Assembly: GCF_028290025.1 (NCBI RefSeq)
Contig: NZ_JAQGKQ010000092.1
Coordinates: forward strand, 16,629-80,628
DNA: 64,000 nucleotides
Direction: 5' to 3'
Source of the DNA: Cypionkella sp.
Lineage (GTDB): Bacteria > Pseudomonadota > Alphaproteobacteria > Rhodobacterales > Rhodobacteraceae
Shown here one piece after another: positions 1-9,737 of this stretch (positions are counted from its first letter, which is position 1; the number at the start of each line of letters is the position of its first letter). Both the position numbers and the translations under genes were made by a program. The notes under the pieces were generated by a model, which saw only the letters and a list, made by a program, of their open reading frames with translations, did no database searches and was not told where the DNA came from.

Positions 1-229
1 GCGGACACCAACTCGCCCAGAAATTCACCACCGTCACCTTGCCGTCGCGCAGATCAGCGTCGGTCAGCGCCGGAAACCCCGGCAACACCCCCGCGTTCAA
101 AGCCGGAGCCTGCTTGTTGATGAACACCGACGGCAGGTTCTCTGGGTCACTCCGCTGCATCCCCACATAAAACATTACCGCCAGCCCCGCGAACAACAGC
201 GGCGGCAGATACATCAACCACTTACCCAT
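1..229 (-). CDS. ccmG: CcmG/DsbE thiol:disulfide interchange protein (N-terminal part, cut by window edge)
   Basis: Only the first 76 codons are in the window. Seen: an N-terminal hydrophobic segment (residues about 4-22) followed by a periplasmic stretch that reaches WASWCP at residues 71-76, the start of the thioredoxin CxxC active site. Known: CcmG is a membrane-anchored periplasmic thioredoxin that reduces the haem-binding CXXCH cysteines of apocytochrome c in System I maturation. The ATG at 229 overlaps the 3' end of ccmD, so the gene is the distal member of the ccmABCDG run. The remainder lies off the left edge. Confidence 0.9.
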   Translation of the reverse strand, partial: MGKWLMYLPPLLFAGLAVMFYVGMQRSDPENLPSVFINKQAPALNAGVLPGFPALTDADLRDGKVTVVNFWASWCP

Positions 230-395
230 TCGACTTCTCCACCTTAGCCGCATCTGCCCGCGCTTCAACCTCAGCCAATGCCCGCTTCACCCGCGCCGAT
301 TTCCATAACGACAGCGCCACCAGCACCACGATCAACGCAATCGACGCCGCATAAGACCCGATCACCGCCACCGCATATTTACCAAGTTCCATCAT
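222..395 (-). CDS. ccmD: Haem exporter protein CcmD
   Basis: A small protein of about 56-57 residues with one membrane helix (roughly residues 8-30) and a charged, alanine- and lysine-rich cytoplasmic tail, which is the usual CcmD form. Known: CcmD stabilises the CcmABC-CcmE complex and is needed to release holo-CcmE. The start is one of two tandem ATG codons (395 or 392). The first overlaps the ccmC stop as ATGA, suggesting translational coupling. The end overlaps the ccmG start by 8 bases. The identification rests on size, topology and position. Confidence 0.85.
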   Translation of the reverse strand: MMELGKYAVAVIGSYAASIALIVVLVALSLWKSARVKRALAEVEARADAAKVEKSNG

Positions 396-1132
396 GCCAA
401 CCGCTCCCGCGCCAGCAGCGCCGCCACCCGCCGCGCCCTGATTTCCGTCCGCGTCCGCAGCAAAACCAGCGTCACGAACAACAGCACAAACCCCGCGATG
501 CAGACATAGAGCGGTGAGGAATAAACGTCCGCCACATGCTCCTCGCGGTCCAGCGACAGGCTCGCGCCCTGATGCAGCCCTTGGTTCCAAAACAGCACCG
601 CATAGCGCGACAGAAACGCGAACACCGACCCCACGATGCAAAGCACGCTCGTCAGATCAGCCGCCGTATCGGGGTCTTCGACAGCCTCCCACAGCGCGAT
701 ATAACCCAAATAAAACAACGCCAAAATCAAAAACGAAGTCAGCCGAGGATCCCACGCCCACCAAGTCCCCCACATCGGCTGCCCCCAGATCGCCCCGGTC
801 ACCAGCCCAATCAGTGTGAACGTCAACCCCACCGGAGCCGCCGCTTTTGCCGACAAAGCCGAGACGTGATGCCGCCGGATCAGCCAGATCAGCGACGCCA
901 CCAGCATCATCATCCAAGCCGAAATCGCCATCATCGCCGCTGGCACATGCAGGTAAATGATCTTCACCGTAGAGCCAAACTTATCCGCATCCGGCGTGAA
1001 AAACACCCCCCAGACCAGCCCTGTTACCAGACAAATCAGCGCCGCCCCAGTCACCCACGGCAACAGCGCACCCGACGCCTGCATGAACCGCTTCGGGTTC
1101 GCATATTCCCAGATCGACATTGTCATCCCCAT
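392..1132 (-). CDS. ccmC: Haem exporter protein CcmC
   Basis: A 246-residue, six-helix membrane protein. The tryptophan-rich motif WGTWWAWDPRLT (about residues 118-129) is the WWD-domain signature that binds haem in CcmC/CcmF proteins. Known: CcmC loads haem onto the periplasmic chaperone CcmE. Length matches the family. The start at 1132 has alternatives 3 to 5 codons downstream (MTMSIWEY, MSIWEY). The gene sits between ccmB and ccmD in the usual order. Confidence 0.95.
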   Translation of the reverse strand: MGMTMSIWEYANPKRFMQASGALLPWVTGAALICLVTGLVWGVFFTPDADKFGSTVKIIYLHVPAAMMAISAWMMMLVASLIWLIRRHHVSALSAKAAAPVGLTFTLIGLVTGAIWGQPMWGTWWAWDPRLTSFLILALFYLGYIALWEAVEDPDTAADLTSVLCIVGSVFAFLSRYAVLFWNQGLHQGASLSLDREEHVADVYSSPLYVCIAGFVLLFVTLVLLRTRTEIRARRVAALLARERLA

Positions 1133-1159
1133 CTCAGCACCCGTCTTAGCACGTCAAAC

Positions 1160-1816
1160 TCAGCGCAGGTTGACGCGGATTGCCGCAGCCGAGGCGAACG
1201 GCAGCAGCGCCACCGCCCCCGCCGTAATCGCCGCCAGCAGTGCCAAGGGCGTGCCTACCGCCAAACCCGCCCCGCCGCGCTTCACAACTTCGGCACCAAA
1301 AATCAACGTCGGCATGTACAAAGGCAGCACCAGCAGGCTCATCAACAGCCCGCCGCGCTTCACCCCCACCGTCAGCGCCGCGCCAAACGCCCCGATCACC
1401 GACAGCGCAGGCGTCCCCAGCGCCAAACTCAACACCAGCCAGCGATACCCCGCCGCATCCAAGTTCAACAGCAGCCCCAGCACCGGTGAGGCCAGCACCA
1501 GCGGCAGCCCGGTCACCAGCCAATGCGCCAGCGATTTCACCGCCACCACAGCCTCCAATGGCATCGGCGAGGTCGCAAGCAAGTCCAGCGAGCCATCCTC
1601 ATAATCCAGCGCGAAAATCCGGTCGAGCGACAGCAAACATGCCAGCAGCGCGCCGACCCACAAAATCCCCGGCGCAATCCGCGCTAAAACCACAGGCTCC
1701 GGCCCCACCCCCAGCGGCACGATCACCGCCACCAGCAGGAAAAATGCCAGCCCGAGGCCAAAGCCGCCGCCCGCCCGCACCGCCAGCCGCAAATCCCGGA
1801 TCAACAAAGCGATCAT
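1160..1816 (-). CDS. ccmB: Haem exporter ABC permease CcmB
   Basis: A 218-residue membrane protein with six predicted helices and the usual CcmB N-terminus (short RDLRLAVR segment before the first helix). The [11 protein letters not shown] stretch near residues 70-80 is characteristic. Known: CcmB is the membrane subunit of the CcmAB ABC complex that drives release of haem-loaded CcmE. Its start overlaps the end of ccmA by 4 bases, indicating coupled translation in one operon. Confidence 0.95.
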   Translation of the reverse strand: MIALLIRDLRLAVRAGGGFGLGLAFFLLVAVIVPLGVGPEPVVLARIAPGILWVGALLACLLSLDRIFALDYEDGSLDLLATSPMPLEAVVAVKSLAHWLVTGLPLVLASPVLGLLLNLDAAGYRWLVLSLALGTPALSVIGAFGAALTVGVKRGGLLMSLLVLPLYMPTLIFGAEVVKRGGAGLAVGTPLALLAAITAGAVALLPFASAAAIRVNLR

Positions 1817-2445
1817 TCAAACGCCTCGTCAAACGCACCCATACGCCCGCCAGCCGCAGGGCTACGGGCTTTGAACGGTGTCAAATCCAGCACCTCGGCC
1901 TCTATCCCGAGATCAATGTGGCTGGCAATCAGCGCCGAGCCGCCACCCTCCAGATGCCGCGCCACCACTCTTGCGAACAACGCCACCGAGCCCGCATCCA
2001 GCGATACCGTCGGCTCGTCCATCAACCAAATCCTCCGCCCCGTCACCAGCAACCGCGCCAACCCCAACCGCCGCTTTTGCCCCGCCGACAGATGCGCCGC
2101 CCGCCTATCCGCCAGCGCCAGCAAATCCATCGCTTCCAGTGCCGCCGCCACCGATCCAGTGCCATGCGCCGCCGCCCAAAATGCGAGATTCTCGGCTACC
2201 GTCAGCACCGCTTTTATCCCATCAGCATGGGCGGCATAGGCCACTGCCTCCGGCGCTACCGTCACAGACCCCGCCAACGCGGGCTGCAACCCCGCCAAGC
2301 AGCGCAGCAACGTGGTTTTACCCACGCCATTTGGCCCGCGCAGCACCAAAGCGCGCCCCGGCAACAGCCGAAACGACACGCCTTCCAGCACAGCCAACCC
2401 ACTCCGGGCCACCGCAAGATCGCTTACATGCAAAGCCATGCCCAA
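1813..2445 (-). CDS. ccmA: Haem exporter ABC ATPase CcmA
   Basis: A 210-residue ABC ATPase with Walker [13 protein letters not shown] (about residues 38-49), a signature helix of the form [15 protein letters not shown], and Walker [14 protein letters not shown]. Known: it energises the CcmABCD complex of System I cytochrome c biogenesis. It is the first gene of the minus-strand ccm run here. The start is 2445 or the ATG two codons later. A divergent aldo/keto reductase begins about 95 bp upstream, so the promoter should lie in 2446-2539. Confidence 0.94.
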   Translation of the reverse strand: MGMALHVSDLAVARSGLAVLEGVSFRLLPGRALVLRGPNGVGKTTLLRCLAGLQPALAGSVTVAPEAVAYAAHADGIKAVLTVAENLAFWAAAHGTGSVAAALEAMDLLALADRRAAHLSAGQKRRLGLARLLVTGRRIWLMDEPTVSLDAGSVALFARVVARHLEGGGSALIASHIDLGIEAEVLDLTPFKARSPAAGGRMGAFDEAFE

Positions 2446-2539
2446 CCCCTAACGCATCGTGCACGTTGCGAAAAGGCCCTGTGACAGCATGGTCTTTCGC
2501 CGCCTCAACGCTATAGTCCCCACCGAACAGGAGGCTCCC

Positions 2540-3532
2540 ATGACCCTAACCACCACCACATTTGGCCGCACCGGCAAAACCACCACACGGCTCGGCTTCG
2601 GCGCTTGGGCCATCGGCGGCACTTGGGGCGAGGTTTCGCTCACCGACGCCAAAGCCGCCCTGCACGCCAGCCTTGATGCGGGCGTCACTTTCATCGACAC
2701 CGCCGATGTTTACGGCGATGGCCGCTCCGAGCGCATCATCCGCGAAGTTTTAGCCGAACGCACAGGCGAGCGCCCCTTCGTCGCCACCAAAGCCGGACGC
2801 CGCTTAGACCCGCACACCGCCGAAGCCTACACCGGTCCGGCGATTGAGGCTTTCATCGACCGCAGCTTGCAAAACCTAGGGCTGGATTGCCTCGACCTCG
2901 TGCAACTGCACTGCCCACCGACCGCGGTTTATTCCAACCCGGCGATGTTCGAAGCCCTTGATGCGATCAAAGCCAAAGGCAAAATCGCGGCCTATGGTGT
3001 CTCGGTCGAAACCATTGACGAGGCTATGACGGCGATCAAAAACCCCGGCGTGGTGTCCGTGCAGATCATCTACAACCTGTTCCGCCAACGCCCCGCCGAG
3101 CAATTCTTCAAAGCCGCCAAAGCGCAAAACGTCGCAGTGATCGTGCGGGTGCCGCTGGCTTCTGGCTTGCTTACCGGCAAAATGAACGCGCAAAGCCAAT
3201 TTGCCGCCGACGATCACCGCAGCTTTAACCGCGAAGGCGCTGCGTTCGACAAGGGTGAAACCTTCTCGGGCGTGCCCTACGACATCGCGCTGCAAGCTGT
3301 CGAAGAACTCCGCCCGTTGGTGCCGCAAGGTGCGGCGATGGCCGAGTTTGCGCTGCGCTGGATTTTGATGGAAGACGCCGTAACCGTCGTAATCCCCGGC
3401 GCTAAATCTCCGGCGCAGGCGCAAGCCAATGCGAAAGCCGATGCTTTGCCGCCGCTGCCGCCCGCCACAATGGAAAAAGCCCGTGAGATTTACACGCGCC
3501 TCATTGCCCCACAGGTTCACGCTTTGTGGTGA
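2540..3532 (+). CDS. Aldo/keto reductase
   Basis: A 330-residue protein of the aldo/keto reductase superfamily (TIM barrel, NADPH-dependent). Seen: FIDTADVYGDGRSE with the catalytic Asp and Tyr, a following Lys (VATKAG), the His of LVQLHCPP, and a C-terminal cofactor-binding segment VVIPGAKSPAQAQAN. The start is the ATG at 2540, preceded by CAGGAGG (2528-2534); an open frame continues upstream but lacks this ribosome-binding site. The substrate is unknown. It lies between the divergent ccm operon and the convergent Mth938-sec genes and has no obvious functional link to either. Confidence 0.88.
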   Translation: MTLTTTTFGRTGKTTTRLGFGAWAIGGTWGEVSLTDAKAALHASLDAGVTFIDTADVYGDGRSERIIREVLAERTGERPFVATKAGRRLDPHTAEAYTGPAIEAFIDRSLQNLGLDCLDLVQLHCPPTAVYSNPAMFEALDAIKAKGKIAAYGVSVETIDEAMTAIKNPGVVSVQIIYNLFRQRPAEQFFKAAKAQNVAVIVRVPLASGLLTGKMNAQSQFAADDHRSFNREGAAFDKGETFSGVPYDIALQAVEELRPLVPQGAAMAEFALRWILMEDAVTVVIPGAKSPAQAQANAKADALPPLPPATMEKAREIYTRLIAPQVHALW

Positions 3533-3533
3533 T

Positions 3534-3887
3534 CTAAACCGGAAACAGGGCCGCTGCGATCCGGCGACCCTCGCCCAACAGCACGTTATAAGTCCGGCAG
3601 GCGGCGGGCGTGTTCATCGGCTCCACCCCAATGCCCTGCTCCTCCAGTGCTAGCCGAAAAGCTTTCGGAACAACGGAAACCTCCGCCCCCAGCCCCAGCA
3701 ACAAAACGTCGATTTTGCCGACCAGTGACAGTGGTGCCGCCAAATCCTCAAAGCCGCCCCAAGCCCCGGCATCCCACGGCGTCACCAAATAGGTGCCACG
3801 CAACACATGGGTGCCGACCCGGAAAAACCCCGGCCCGTAGCTTTCAATCGCCAAAGCTGATCCGTAAGTGATCTCGGTCAGGCGCAT
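3534..3887 (-). CDS. Mth938-like domain protein (DUF498)
   Basis: A 117-residue protein of the Mth938/NDUFAF3-like fold. Seen: an FFRVGTHVLRG segment, the hydrophobic KIDVLLLGLGAEV strand and a conserved C-terminal PAACRTYNVLLGEGRRIAAAL segment. Known: the family lies beside secDF in many alphaproteobacteria, and the eukaryotic member NDUFAF3 helps assemble complex I. The molecular role in bacteria is not established. It is the last gene of the yajC-secD-secF run and is convergent with the aldo/keto reductase, with a 1-bp gap. Confidence 0.85.
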   Translation of the reverse strand: MRLTEITYGSALAIESYGPGFFRVGTHVLRGTYLVTPWDAGAWGGFEDLAAPLSLVGKIDVLLLGLGAEVSVVPKAFRLALEEQGIGVEPMNTPAACRTYNVLLGEGRRIAAALFPV

Positions 3888-3944
3888 CGCAACAGCCTTT
3901 CAACAAGGTGGCCAAACGTGCCGCCCTAAGGCGACACGCAACAT

Positions 3945-4922
3945 TCAAGCGTCGATATTCGCGAACTCATGGTCCGACGGCTTGCCATTCTTCGGCTTTT
4001 CGCTGCGGTCGAGACCAATCATCAGCACGATGTTCTTGGCGACATAAACCGAGGAATACGTCCCCAGCAAAACCCCCATGAAGATCGCAAACGAGAAGCC
4101 CCTTATCACATCGCCGCCAAACACCATCATCGACCCCACCGCAATCAGCGTGGTGATCGAGGTCATCAGCGTCCGGCTTAAGGTTTCATTCACCGACAGG
4201 TTCATCACGTCCTTCAGCGGCATCGTCTTGTATTTAACCAAGTTCTCGCGCAATCGGTCAAACACCACCACGGTATCGTTGATCGAATAGCCCAAGATGG
4301 TCAGCAGTGCCGCCACGATGGTCAGATCGAACTTGATCTGAAACAGCGCGAAAATCCCCACCGTGATGAACACGTCATGCAGCAGTGCCAACACGCCACC
4401 CAAGGCAAACTGCCACTCAAACCGCATCCAGATATAGAGCATGATGCCAATGGAAGTCACCGTCATCGCCAAAATCGAGGTATAAACCAACTCGCCCGAA
4501 ACCTTCGGCCCGACGGTTTCTTCCGAGACAAACTTGATCGCCGGGTCCAGCTTTACCAGCGCCGTCTTCACCGCCGTCAGCGCGTCCTCGCTCACCGCCT
4601 GATCCGCCTCCGCCGAAGATATCCGAATCATCGCCACATGCTGATCGGCGCGGAACGACGGATCGAACACTTCGGTAATCACCACATCGCCGACCGGCTG
4701 GCTCTCCACCGCCGCGCGGTAAGCCCCCACATCAATCGGCTGCGACGAATCGGTGCGCAACGTGGTGCCCCCCTTAAAGTCGATGCCGTAATTCAGCCCC
4801 TCGGTGCCCCAAAACACGAACGCCAGCAGCATCAGCAGCACAGAGCCGCCAAAGGTCAGCCATTGATGCCGGAAAAAGTCGAAGTTGGTCTTCTCGGGTG
4901 CAAGTCGCAAACGCCAAGCCAT
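3945..4922 (-). CDS. secF: Protein translocase subunit SecF
   Basis: A 325-residue inner-membrane protein. Seen: TM1, then a GIDFKGGT motif at the start of the periplasmic domain, a P1-type domain, and five further helices with the SINDTVVVFDRLREN signature of SecD/SecF. Known: SecDF uses the proton gradient to assist the final steps of SecYEG export. The start is the internal ATG at 4922 (MAWRLRL); the open frame runs upstream into secD. It follows secD by 11 bp. Confidence 0.96.
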   Translation of the reverse strand: MAWRLRLAPEKTNFDFFRHQWLTFGGSVLLMLLAFVFWGTEGLNYGIDFKGGTTLRTDSSQPIDVGAYRAAVESQPVGDVVITEVFDPSFRADQHVAMIRISSAEADQAVSEDALTAVKTALVKLDPAIKFVSEETVGPKVSGELVYTSILAMTVTSIGIMLYIWMRFEWQFALGGVLALLHDVFITVGIFALFQIKFDLTIVAALLTILGYSINDTVVVFDRLRENLVKYKTMPLKDVMNLSVNETLSRTLMTSITTLIAVGSMMVFGGDVIRGFSFAIFMGVLLGTYSSVYVAKNIVLMIGLDRSEKPKNGKPSDHEFANIDA

Positions 4923-4933
4923 GAGGTATCTCC

Positions 4934-6601
4934 TTACACCACGATTTCGGTTGGCTTGCGCCAGTTGAACCACAATTCGATGATAAACCGCGTCACCCAC
5001 AAAGCGGTGAACACCGAGGTGACAATCCCGATCCCCATCGTCACCGCAAAGCCACGCACCGGCCCGGCACCGAGGAAAAACAGCACGGCGGCGGTAATCA
5101 TCGCCGTCAGGTTGGCATCGACAATCGCCGACATCGCCCGCTCATATCCGATCTCAATCGCCCGCGCCGTGGTTTTGTGGATGCGCAATTCCTCGCGGAT
5201 ACGCTCAAACACCAGCACGTTGGCATCCACCGCCATACCGATGGTCAGCACGATCCCGGCGATCCCCGGCAGCGTCAGCGTGCCGCCAATCGTCGATAGC
5301 ACCGCGAAAATCATCACAATGTTGATCACCAGCGCGATATTGGCGAACAATCCGAACAACCCATAAGACGCGAGCATAAACAGCGACACCGCCACCATGC
5401 CGATAATCACCGCCACTTTACCCGCATCAATGCTGTCTTGGCCCAATTCTGGCCCGATGGTGCGCTCTTCCAGGAAGTTCATCTTAGCAGGCAACGCCCC
5501 TGCCCGCAAAAGCACCGCCAAATTGGTCGATTCTTCCAGCGTGAAATTGCCGGTGATAATCCCCGAACCGCCCTGAATGGCGCTTTGGATTGTCGGCGCC
5601 GAGATCACCTTGTCATCCAGCACAATCGCAAACGGCTGACCGATATTGGCCGAGGTATATTCGCCAAACTTCCGCGCACCCGAGACGTTGAACTTGAAGC
5701 TCACCGCTGGTCGCGAGTTTTGGTCGAACGACGGCTGCGCATCGGTCAATTCCTCGCCCGAAACCACCGGCTCATCGGCGACAATGTAATACACGTCCTT
5801 CTCATCCGACGAGGCCAGCAGCGAATTGCGTGGCCCCGGATCGGCGGCAGGATTGGTCGTCCGCCCCACCACAGTGTTAAACGTCAGCTTCGCCGTGGTG
5901 CCGATAATAGCCTTCAATTCCGCAGCCGAGCCCAAACCCGGCACCTGAATCAAAATCCGATCCGAGCCCTGCCGCTGAATGGTGGGCTCGCGCGTGCCGA
6001 CCGCATCCACCCTGCGGCGAATGATCTCAAGGCTTTGCTGCATGGTGCGGGTATCCGTCGCCACCCGCTCGGGTTCTGACAGTTGCACCACAATCTCTTG
6101 GCCTTCGGTGGTGACTTCCAGATCTTTCTGGCCCACCCCGGTCAAACTGACCACTGGAGACGCGAGTGCCTGCACCTTGGCCACCGCCACCGCCAGCCCG
6201 TCCGCATTGCCAACCGAGACCCGCAGCACGCCCGGCACCGAAGGCATCCGGCGCACCGAACCCACCTGATCGCGCACATCGCGCAACGCGTCGCGGACTT
6301 CCGGCCACAGGCTGTCGATGCGTTGGGCGTAAACATCCGCGACCTGAACCTCGGCCAACAAATGCGCACCACCGCGCAAATCAAGCCCTAGGTTCACCAC
6401 CGCATTGGGCAGAAACTCCGGCCAGCGCGCGAGTTCCGCGGTTTGCTCGGGTGTGGCCATCCCCGCTGCGGCGTCAATCGCCTTGACCGCATCGTTATGC
6501 GCCTCAACATCAGAGTAGAACAGATTGGGAAGCGAGGCGGCAATGCCCCAAGCGCAAAGCGCGAGGATCAATAGGCGCTTCCACAGCGGCGAATAGAGCA
6601 T
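4934..6601 (-). CDS. secD: Protein translocase subunit SecD
   Basis: A 555-residue inner-membrane protein. Seen: TM1, the GLDLRGGAHLL motif, a large periplasmic P1 region, and the C-terminal helix bundle with GMAVDANVLVFERIREEL. Known: SecD partners with SecF and YajC to pull exported proteins through the translocon. The length is normal for alphaproteobacteria. yajC lies 52 bp upstream and secF 11 bp downstream, forming a conventional operon. Confidence 0.97.
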   Translation of the reverse strand: MLYSPLWKRLLILALCAWGIAASLPNLFYSDVEAHNDAVKAIDAAAGMATPEQTAELARWPEFLPNAVVNLGLDLRGGAHLLAEVQVADVYAQRIDSLWPEVRDALRDVRDQVGSVRRMPSVPGVLRVSVGNADGLAVAVAKVQALASPVVSLTGVGQKDLEVTTEGQEIVVQLSEPERVATDTRTMQQSLEIIRRRVDAVGTREPTIQRQGSDRILIQVPGLGSAAELKAIIGTTAKLTFNTVVGRTTNPAADPGPRNSLLASSDEKDVYYIVADEPVVSGEELTDAQPSFDQNSRPAVSFKFNVSGARKFGEYTSANIGQPFAIVLDDKVISAPTIQSAIQGGSGIITGNFTLEESTNLAVLLRAGALPAKMNFLEERTIGPELGQDSIDAGKVAVIIGMVAVSLFMLASYGLFGLFANIALVINIVMIFAVLSTIGGTLTLPGIAGIVLTIGMAVDANVLVFERIREELRIHKTTARAIEIGYERAMSAIVDANLTAMITAAVLFFLGAGPVRGFAVTMGIGIVTSVFTALWVTRFIIELWFNWRKPTEIVV

Positions 6602-6653
6602 GATATTTGTCTCGAGTTAAAAGCGGGCCACGCGTTAGCAGTCGAAGCGAACC

Positions 6654-6986
6654 TCAAACAGCTTTCGCGGGTTCGGTCTTGTTCATCACCTGCGCAATGG
6701 TGTGACGCGGCATTTTCACTTTGACGCCCTCGGCAATCTCGACCTCAAGAATGCCATCTTCGCCGACCTTGACCACTTTGCCGATGATGCCGCCTTGCGT
6801 CAGCACCTGATCGCCACGTCGCAAGCTTTCAACCATGCCTTTAAGGTCTTTCATCTTCTTTTGCTGCGGACGGATCAGCAGAAAATACATGATGGCAAAA
6901 ATCAGCACCAAAGGCAGGAACGAGGCAAAAGCCGAGCCTGCACCAGCAGCACCAGTGGTTTGGGCGAAAACGGGGGTCACGAACAT
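6654..6986 (-). CDS. yajC: Preprotein translocase subunit YajC
   Basis: A 110-residue protein with one N-terminal helix (LVLIFAIMYFLLIRPQQKK is the hallmark transition from helix to the cytosolic RPQQK segment) and a small beta-rich domain with GDQVLTQGGIIGKV. Known: YajC associates with SecDF and SecYEG. The start at 6986 (MFVTPVFAQ) gives the usual short periplasmic N-terminus. The longer open frame starting at 7064 has a non-typical leader. Confidence 0.95.
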   Translation of the reverse strand: MFVTPVFAQTTGAAGAGSAFASFLPLVLIFAIMYFLLIRPQQKKMKDLKGMVESLRRGDQVLTQGGIIGKVVKVGEDGILEVEIAEGVKVKMPRHTIAQVMNKTEPAKAV

Positions 6987-7166
6987 GGAAGTCCTCTCTT
7001 TAGGGGATTTCCCCTGATTTGTCGGCGGGCACCCTATCGCCGCTGCTGCGGATAGGCAAGCCAACGCCGACCTAAGCGCAGCACAGCCTACTTGCAGCCC
7101 CCGTCTTGAATATTCTCTAAACTTTACCTAAAATTTTTCATCTACTCCTAAATATCCCACGGGAGT

Positions 7167-7187
7167 TTGAGGGTGTGAAACCCTCAA
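7167..7187. other. Inverted repeat (TTGAGGGT / ACCCTCAA)
   Basis: A perfect 8-bp stem (7167-7174 and 7180-7187) with a 5-base loop, between the yajC upstream region and the 3' end of the acyltransferase gene. There is no T-run on either side, so it may be a factor-assisted terminator for neither gene in particular, or an operator-like palindrome. Confidence 0.4.
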
Positions 7188-7211
7188 TCCGCCAGCGTCA
7201 CCCGCGCTACA

Positions 7212-8144
7212 TCACAAAAACCGATTGACCCCCGGCACCCGCTGCAACGCAGCCGTCAGCAGCCAAGCCAACCCAAACGCAAACAGCGCGGCAAAACTGC
7301 GATCAACCGTCTCAGAGAACAGCTTGAACGCCACCAGCATCGTGGCGGGGTGCAAGAGATAAATCCCGAACGCATAGCCAGCCAGCCAAGTGGGCCAGCT
7401 TGCCTTGATATTCACCCGCCAGATCAACTCAAAAATCACCGCCACCAGCAGCATTTGCAGCGAGGCGAAATCCGGCGCTTGCGAATACAGAACGGCGCTG
7501 ACCACCGCCGCCGCAGCGATTACCGGCCAGACCAGCTGCATCCTTTTGGCCACCGCCAACACTGCGCCAAACCAGAACAAAGGCAGCGAGAAAAACCATT
7601 GCGGCAACGGCTGCGGAAAGGTGTAAGGATTGATGAACCATGCCGCAGGGGCCAATTTTGCGTGCAACAGCCCAAGCGGCACCGAGACCAGCACCAGCAG
7701 CACCGCCGCGACATACATCCGTGCAGGCCGGTCAATAAAGCGCGACACCCACGGAATTGTGACCAGAAAAACCATCACGAACGGCAAAAACCACAGATGG
7801 ATCGACGGCCCGATCAGCAGCGTCCACGGGTCCGTTAGCAGATGGAACGGCTCATCCGACACCACTTGATAGACCACCCAGTAAAACGCGCACCAAAACA
7901 GCCACGGCAACGCAATCCGCTGCGCCCGCGACAACCAAAACCGCTTGCCATCAGAGCGCTCAAACGAGCCAATCGCCAGATACGATGTCAGCACCAAAAA
8001 CAGCGCCAGTGCCGTATAGCCAACATCGGCATAGGGCGCGCGCGCATGGTCCCACACAATGCCAAAAGCCGCGACAAACCGCGCAAGGTCCACCGATCGC
8101 CTGTAGCCCGCCTTCACTTCACTCGCAGCCACCTGATCCCTCAT
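7212..8144 (-). CDS. Acyltransferase 3 family membrane protein
   Basis: A 310-residue polytopic membrane protein (about ten helices). Seen: an N-terminal RRSVDLARFVAAFGIVWDH, which carries the conserved His of acyltransferase 3 proteins, and a YAFGIYLLHP segment near the C-terminus that is typical of the family. Known: members transfer acyl groups to sugars of surface polysaccharides or to related acceptors. There is no polysaccharide operon next to it, so the acceptor is unknown. It appears to be a single-gene unit. Confidence 0.8.
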   Translation of the reverse strand: MRDQVAASEVKAGYRRSVDLARFVAAFGIVWDHARAPYADVGYTALALFLVLTSYLAIGSFERSDGKRFWLSRAQRIALPWLFWCAFYWVVYQVVSDEPFHLLTDPWTLLIGPSIHLWFLPFVMVFLVTIPWVSRFIDRPARMYVAAVLLVLVSVPLGLLHAKLAPAAWFINPYTFPQPLPQWFFSLPLFWFGAVLAVAKRMQLVWPVIAAAAVVSAVLYSQAPDFASLQMLLVAVIFELIWRVNIKASWPTWLAGYAFGIYLLHPATMLVAFKLFSETVDRSFAALFAFGLAWLLTAALQRVPGVNRFL

Positions 8145-8416
8145 CCTTGCCGGTTGGGCTTAGTGCATTCCGCCGGTAGCGCCTAGGGCTTGTTGTGGCA
8201 ACTATGCGTTCACGAACCAAGCCTAACCACACCGGCACGAAACAAGGCGATTTATCTGGGTCCGAGCGGCGCAAATTCGTTAACAAGTCCTCAACACCGT
8301 CCGCAAGCCTTTGAGATTACACGTCTCCAACCCCCGTCCACACGCGGACAAGCCTCCCTTCCCCTTCGCGACCAAATCGGGCATAACTCGGCCATTCTGA
8401 TAGCAAGAGGCCAGCC

Positions 8417-9706
8417 ATGCACGATATCCGCGCCATCCGCGAGAACCCAAGCGCCTTTGAAGCGGCCCTCGCACGCCGTGGCCTTACCGGCATCTCAACA
8501 GAAATCCTCACCCTCGACAGCGCGCGGCGCGCCAAAATCCTCGCGTCCGAAACCGCCACCGCCGCGCAAAACGCTGCCTCGAAAGAAGCAGGCGCTGCCA
8601 AAGCCCGCGGCGATGATGCCGAGTTTAACCGCCTGCGCGGCCTCGTCGCCGAGAAGAAATCCGAAACCGCCGCGATGACGCTGGAGGCCGATCAACTCGA
8701 CCGCCAACTCCGCGACCTTCTGCTGACCATCCCGAACCTGCCCCTAGATGAAGTCCCCGATGGCCCCGACGAATCCGGCAACGTAGAAATCCGCCGCTGG
8801 GGCAGCCCGCGCAATTTCGACTTCATCCCACGCGAACACTTCGAGATCGCAGGCGTCAAACCCGGCATGGATTTCGAGACCGCTGCCAAACTCTCCGGCG
8901 CTCGCTTCGTCGTCCTGAAAGGCGCCGTGATACGAGTCCACCGCGCCCTGGCCCAGTTCATGCTCGACACCCATATCGAGGAACACGGCCTGCTTGAAAC
9001 TTGGACGCCCGTTCTCGTCAAAGAAGACGCGATGTACGGCACCAACCAGCTGCCAAAATTCGCTGAAGACAGCTACCAGACCACAAACGGCTGGTGGCTG
9101 ATCCCAACCTCGGAAGTCACCCTGACCAACACCGTCGCGGGCGATCTGCTGGATGAATCCGCCCTGCCGATCCGCATGACCGCCCATACCCAATGTTTCC
9201 GCTCCGAAGCAGGTTCTGCCGGCAAGGATACCAGCGGGATGCTACGCCAGCACCAGTTTGAGAAGGTTGAGATGGTCACCATCTGCACCCCAGACGCAGC
9301 CCTCGCCGAGCATGAACGCATGACCAACTGCGCCCAAGCCATCCTTGAGAAACTTGAAATCCCCTACCGCACCATCGTGCTCTGCACCGGCGATATGGGC
9401 TTTGGCAGCCAAAAAACCCACGACTTAGAAGCCTGGCTGCCCGGCCAAAACAAATACCGCGAAATCAGTTCGGTTTCCACCTGCGGCCAATTCCAAGGCC
9501 GCCGGATGAACGCCCGCTTCAAGGTGCCCGGTGGCAAGCCGGAGTTTGTCGCCACCCTAAACGGGTCCGGCCTCGCCGTGGGCCGCTGCCTGATCGCGGT
9601 GTTGGAGAACGGTCAGCAGGCGGATGGATCAGTGGAGTTACCAGCAGTTTTGCACCACTATCTTGGCGGGAAGACAAAAATAGCAGCATCGGGCGTTTTA
9701 GAATGA
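8417..9706 (+). CDS. serS: Seryl-tRNA synthetase
   Basis: A 429-residue class II aminoacyl-tRNA synthetase. Seen: the N-terminal tRNA-binding coiled coil (about residues 30-110), motif 2 [20 protein letters not shown], and motif 3 [16 protein letters not shown] near the C-terminus. Known: it charges tRNA-Ser. The length is canonical. The start ATG at 8417 is preceded by AAGAGG. It is followed by the TspO-like gene in the same direction. Confidence 0.97.
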   Translation: MHDIRAIRENPSAFEAALARRGLTGISTEILTLDSARRAKILASETATAAQNAASKEAGAAKARGDDAEFNRLRGLVAEKKSETAAMTLEADQLDRQLRDLLLTIPNLPLDEVPDGPDESGNVEIRRWGSPRNFDFIPREHFEIAGVKPGMDFETAAKLSGARFVVLKGAVIRVHRALAQFMLDTHIEEHGLLETWTPVLVKEDAMYGTNQLPKFAEDSYQTTNGWWLIPTSEVTLTNTVAGDLLDESALPIRMTAHTQCFRSEAGSAGKDTSGMLRQHQFEKVEMVTICTPDAALAEHERMTNCAQAILEKLEIPYRTIVLCTGDMGFGSQKTHDLEAWLPGQNKYREISSVSTCGQFQGRRMNARFKVPGGKPEFVATLNGSGLAVGRCLIAVLENGQQADGSVELPAVLHHYLGGKTKIAASGVLE

Positions 9707-9737
9707 ACTGAAAATCGGGGCGAGGCGTATCCCTACT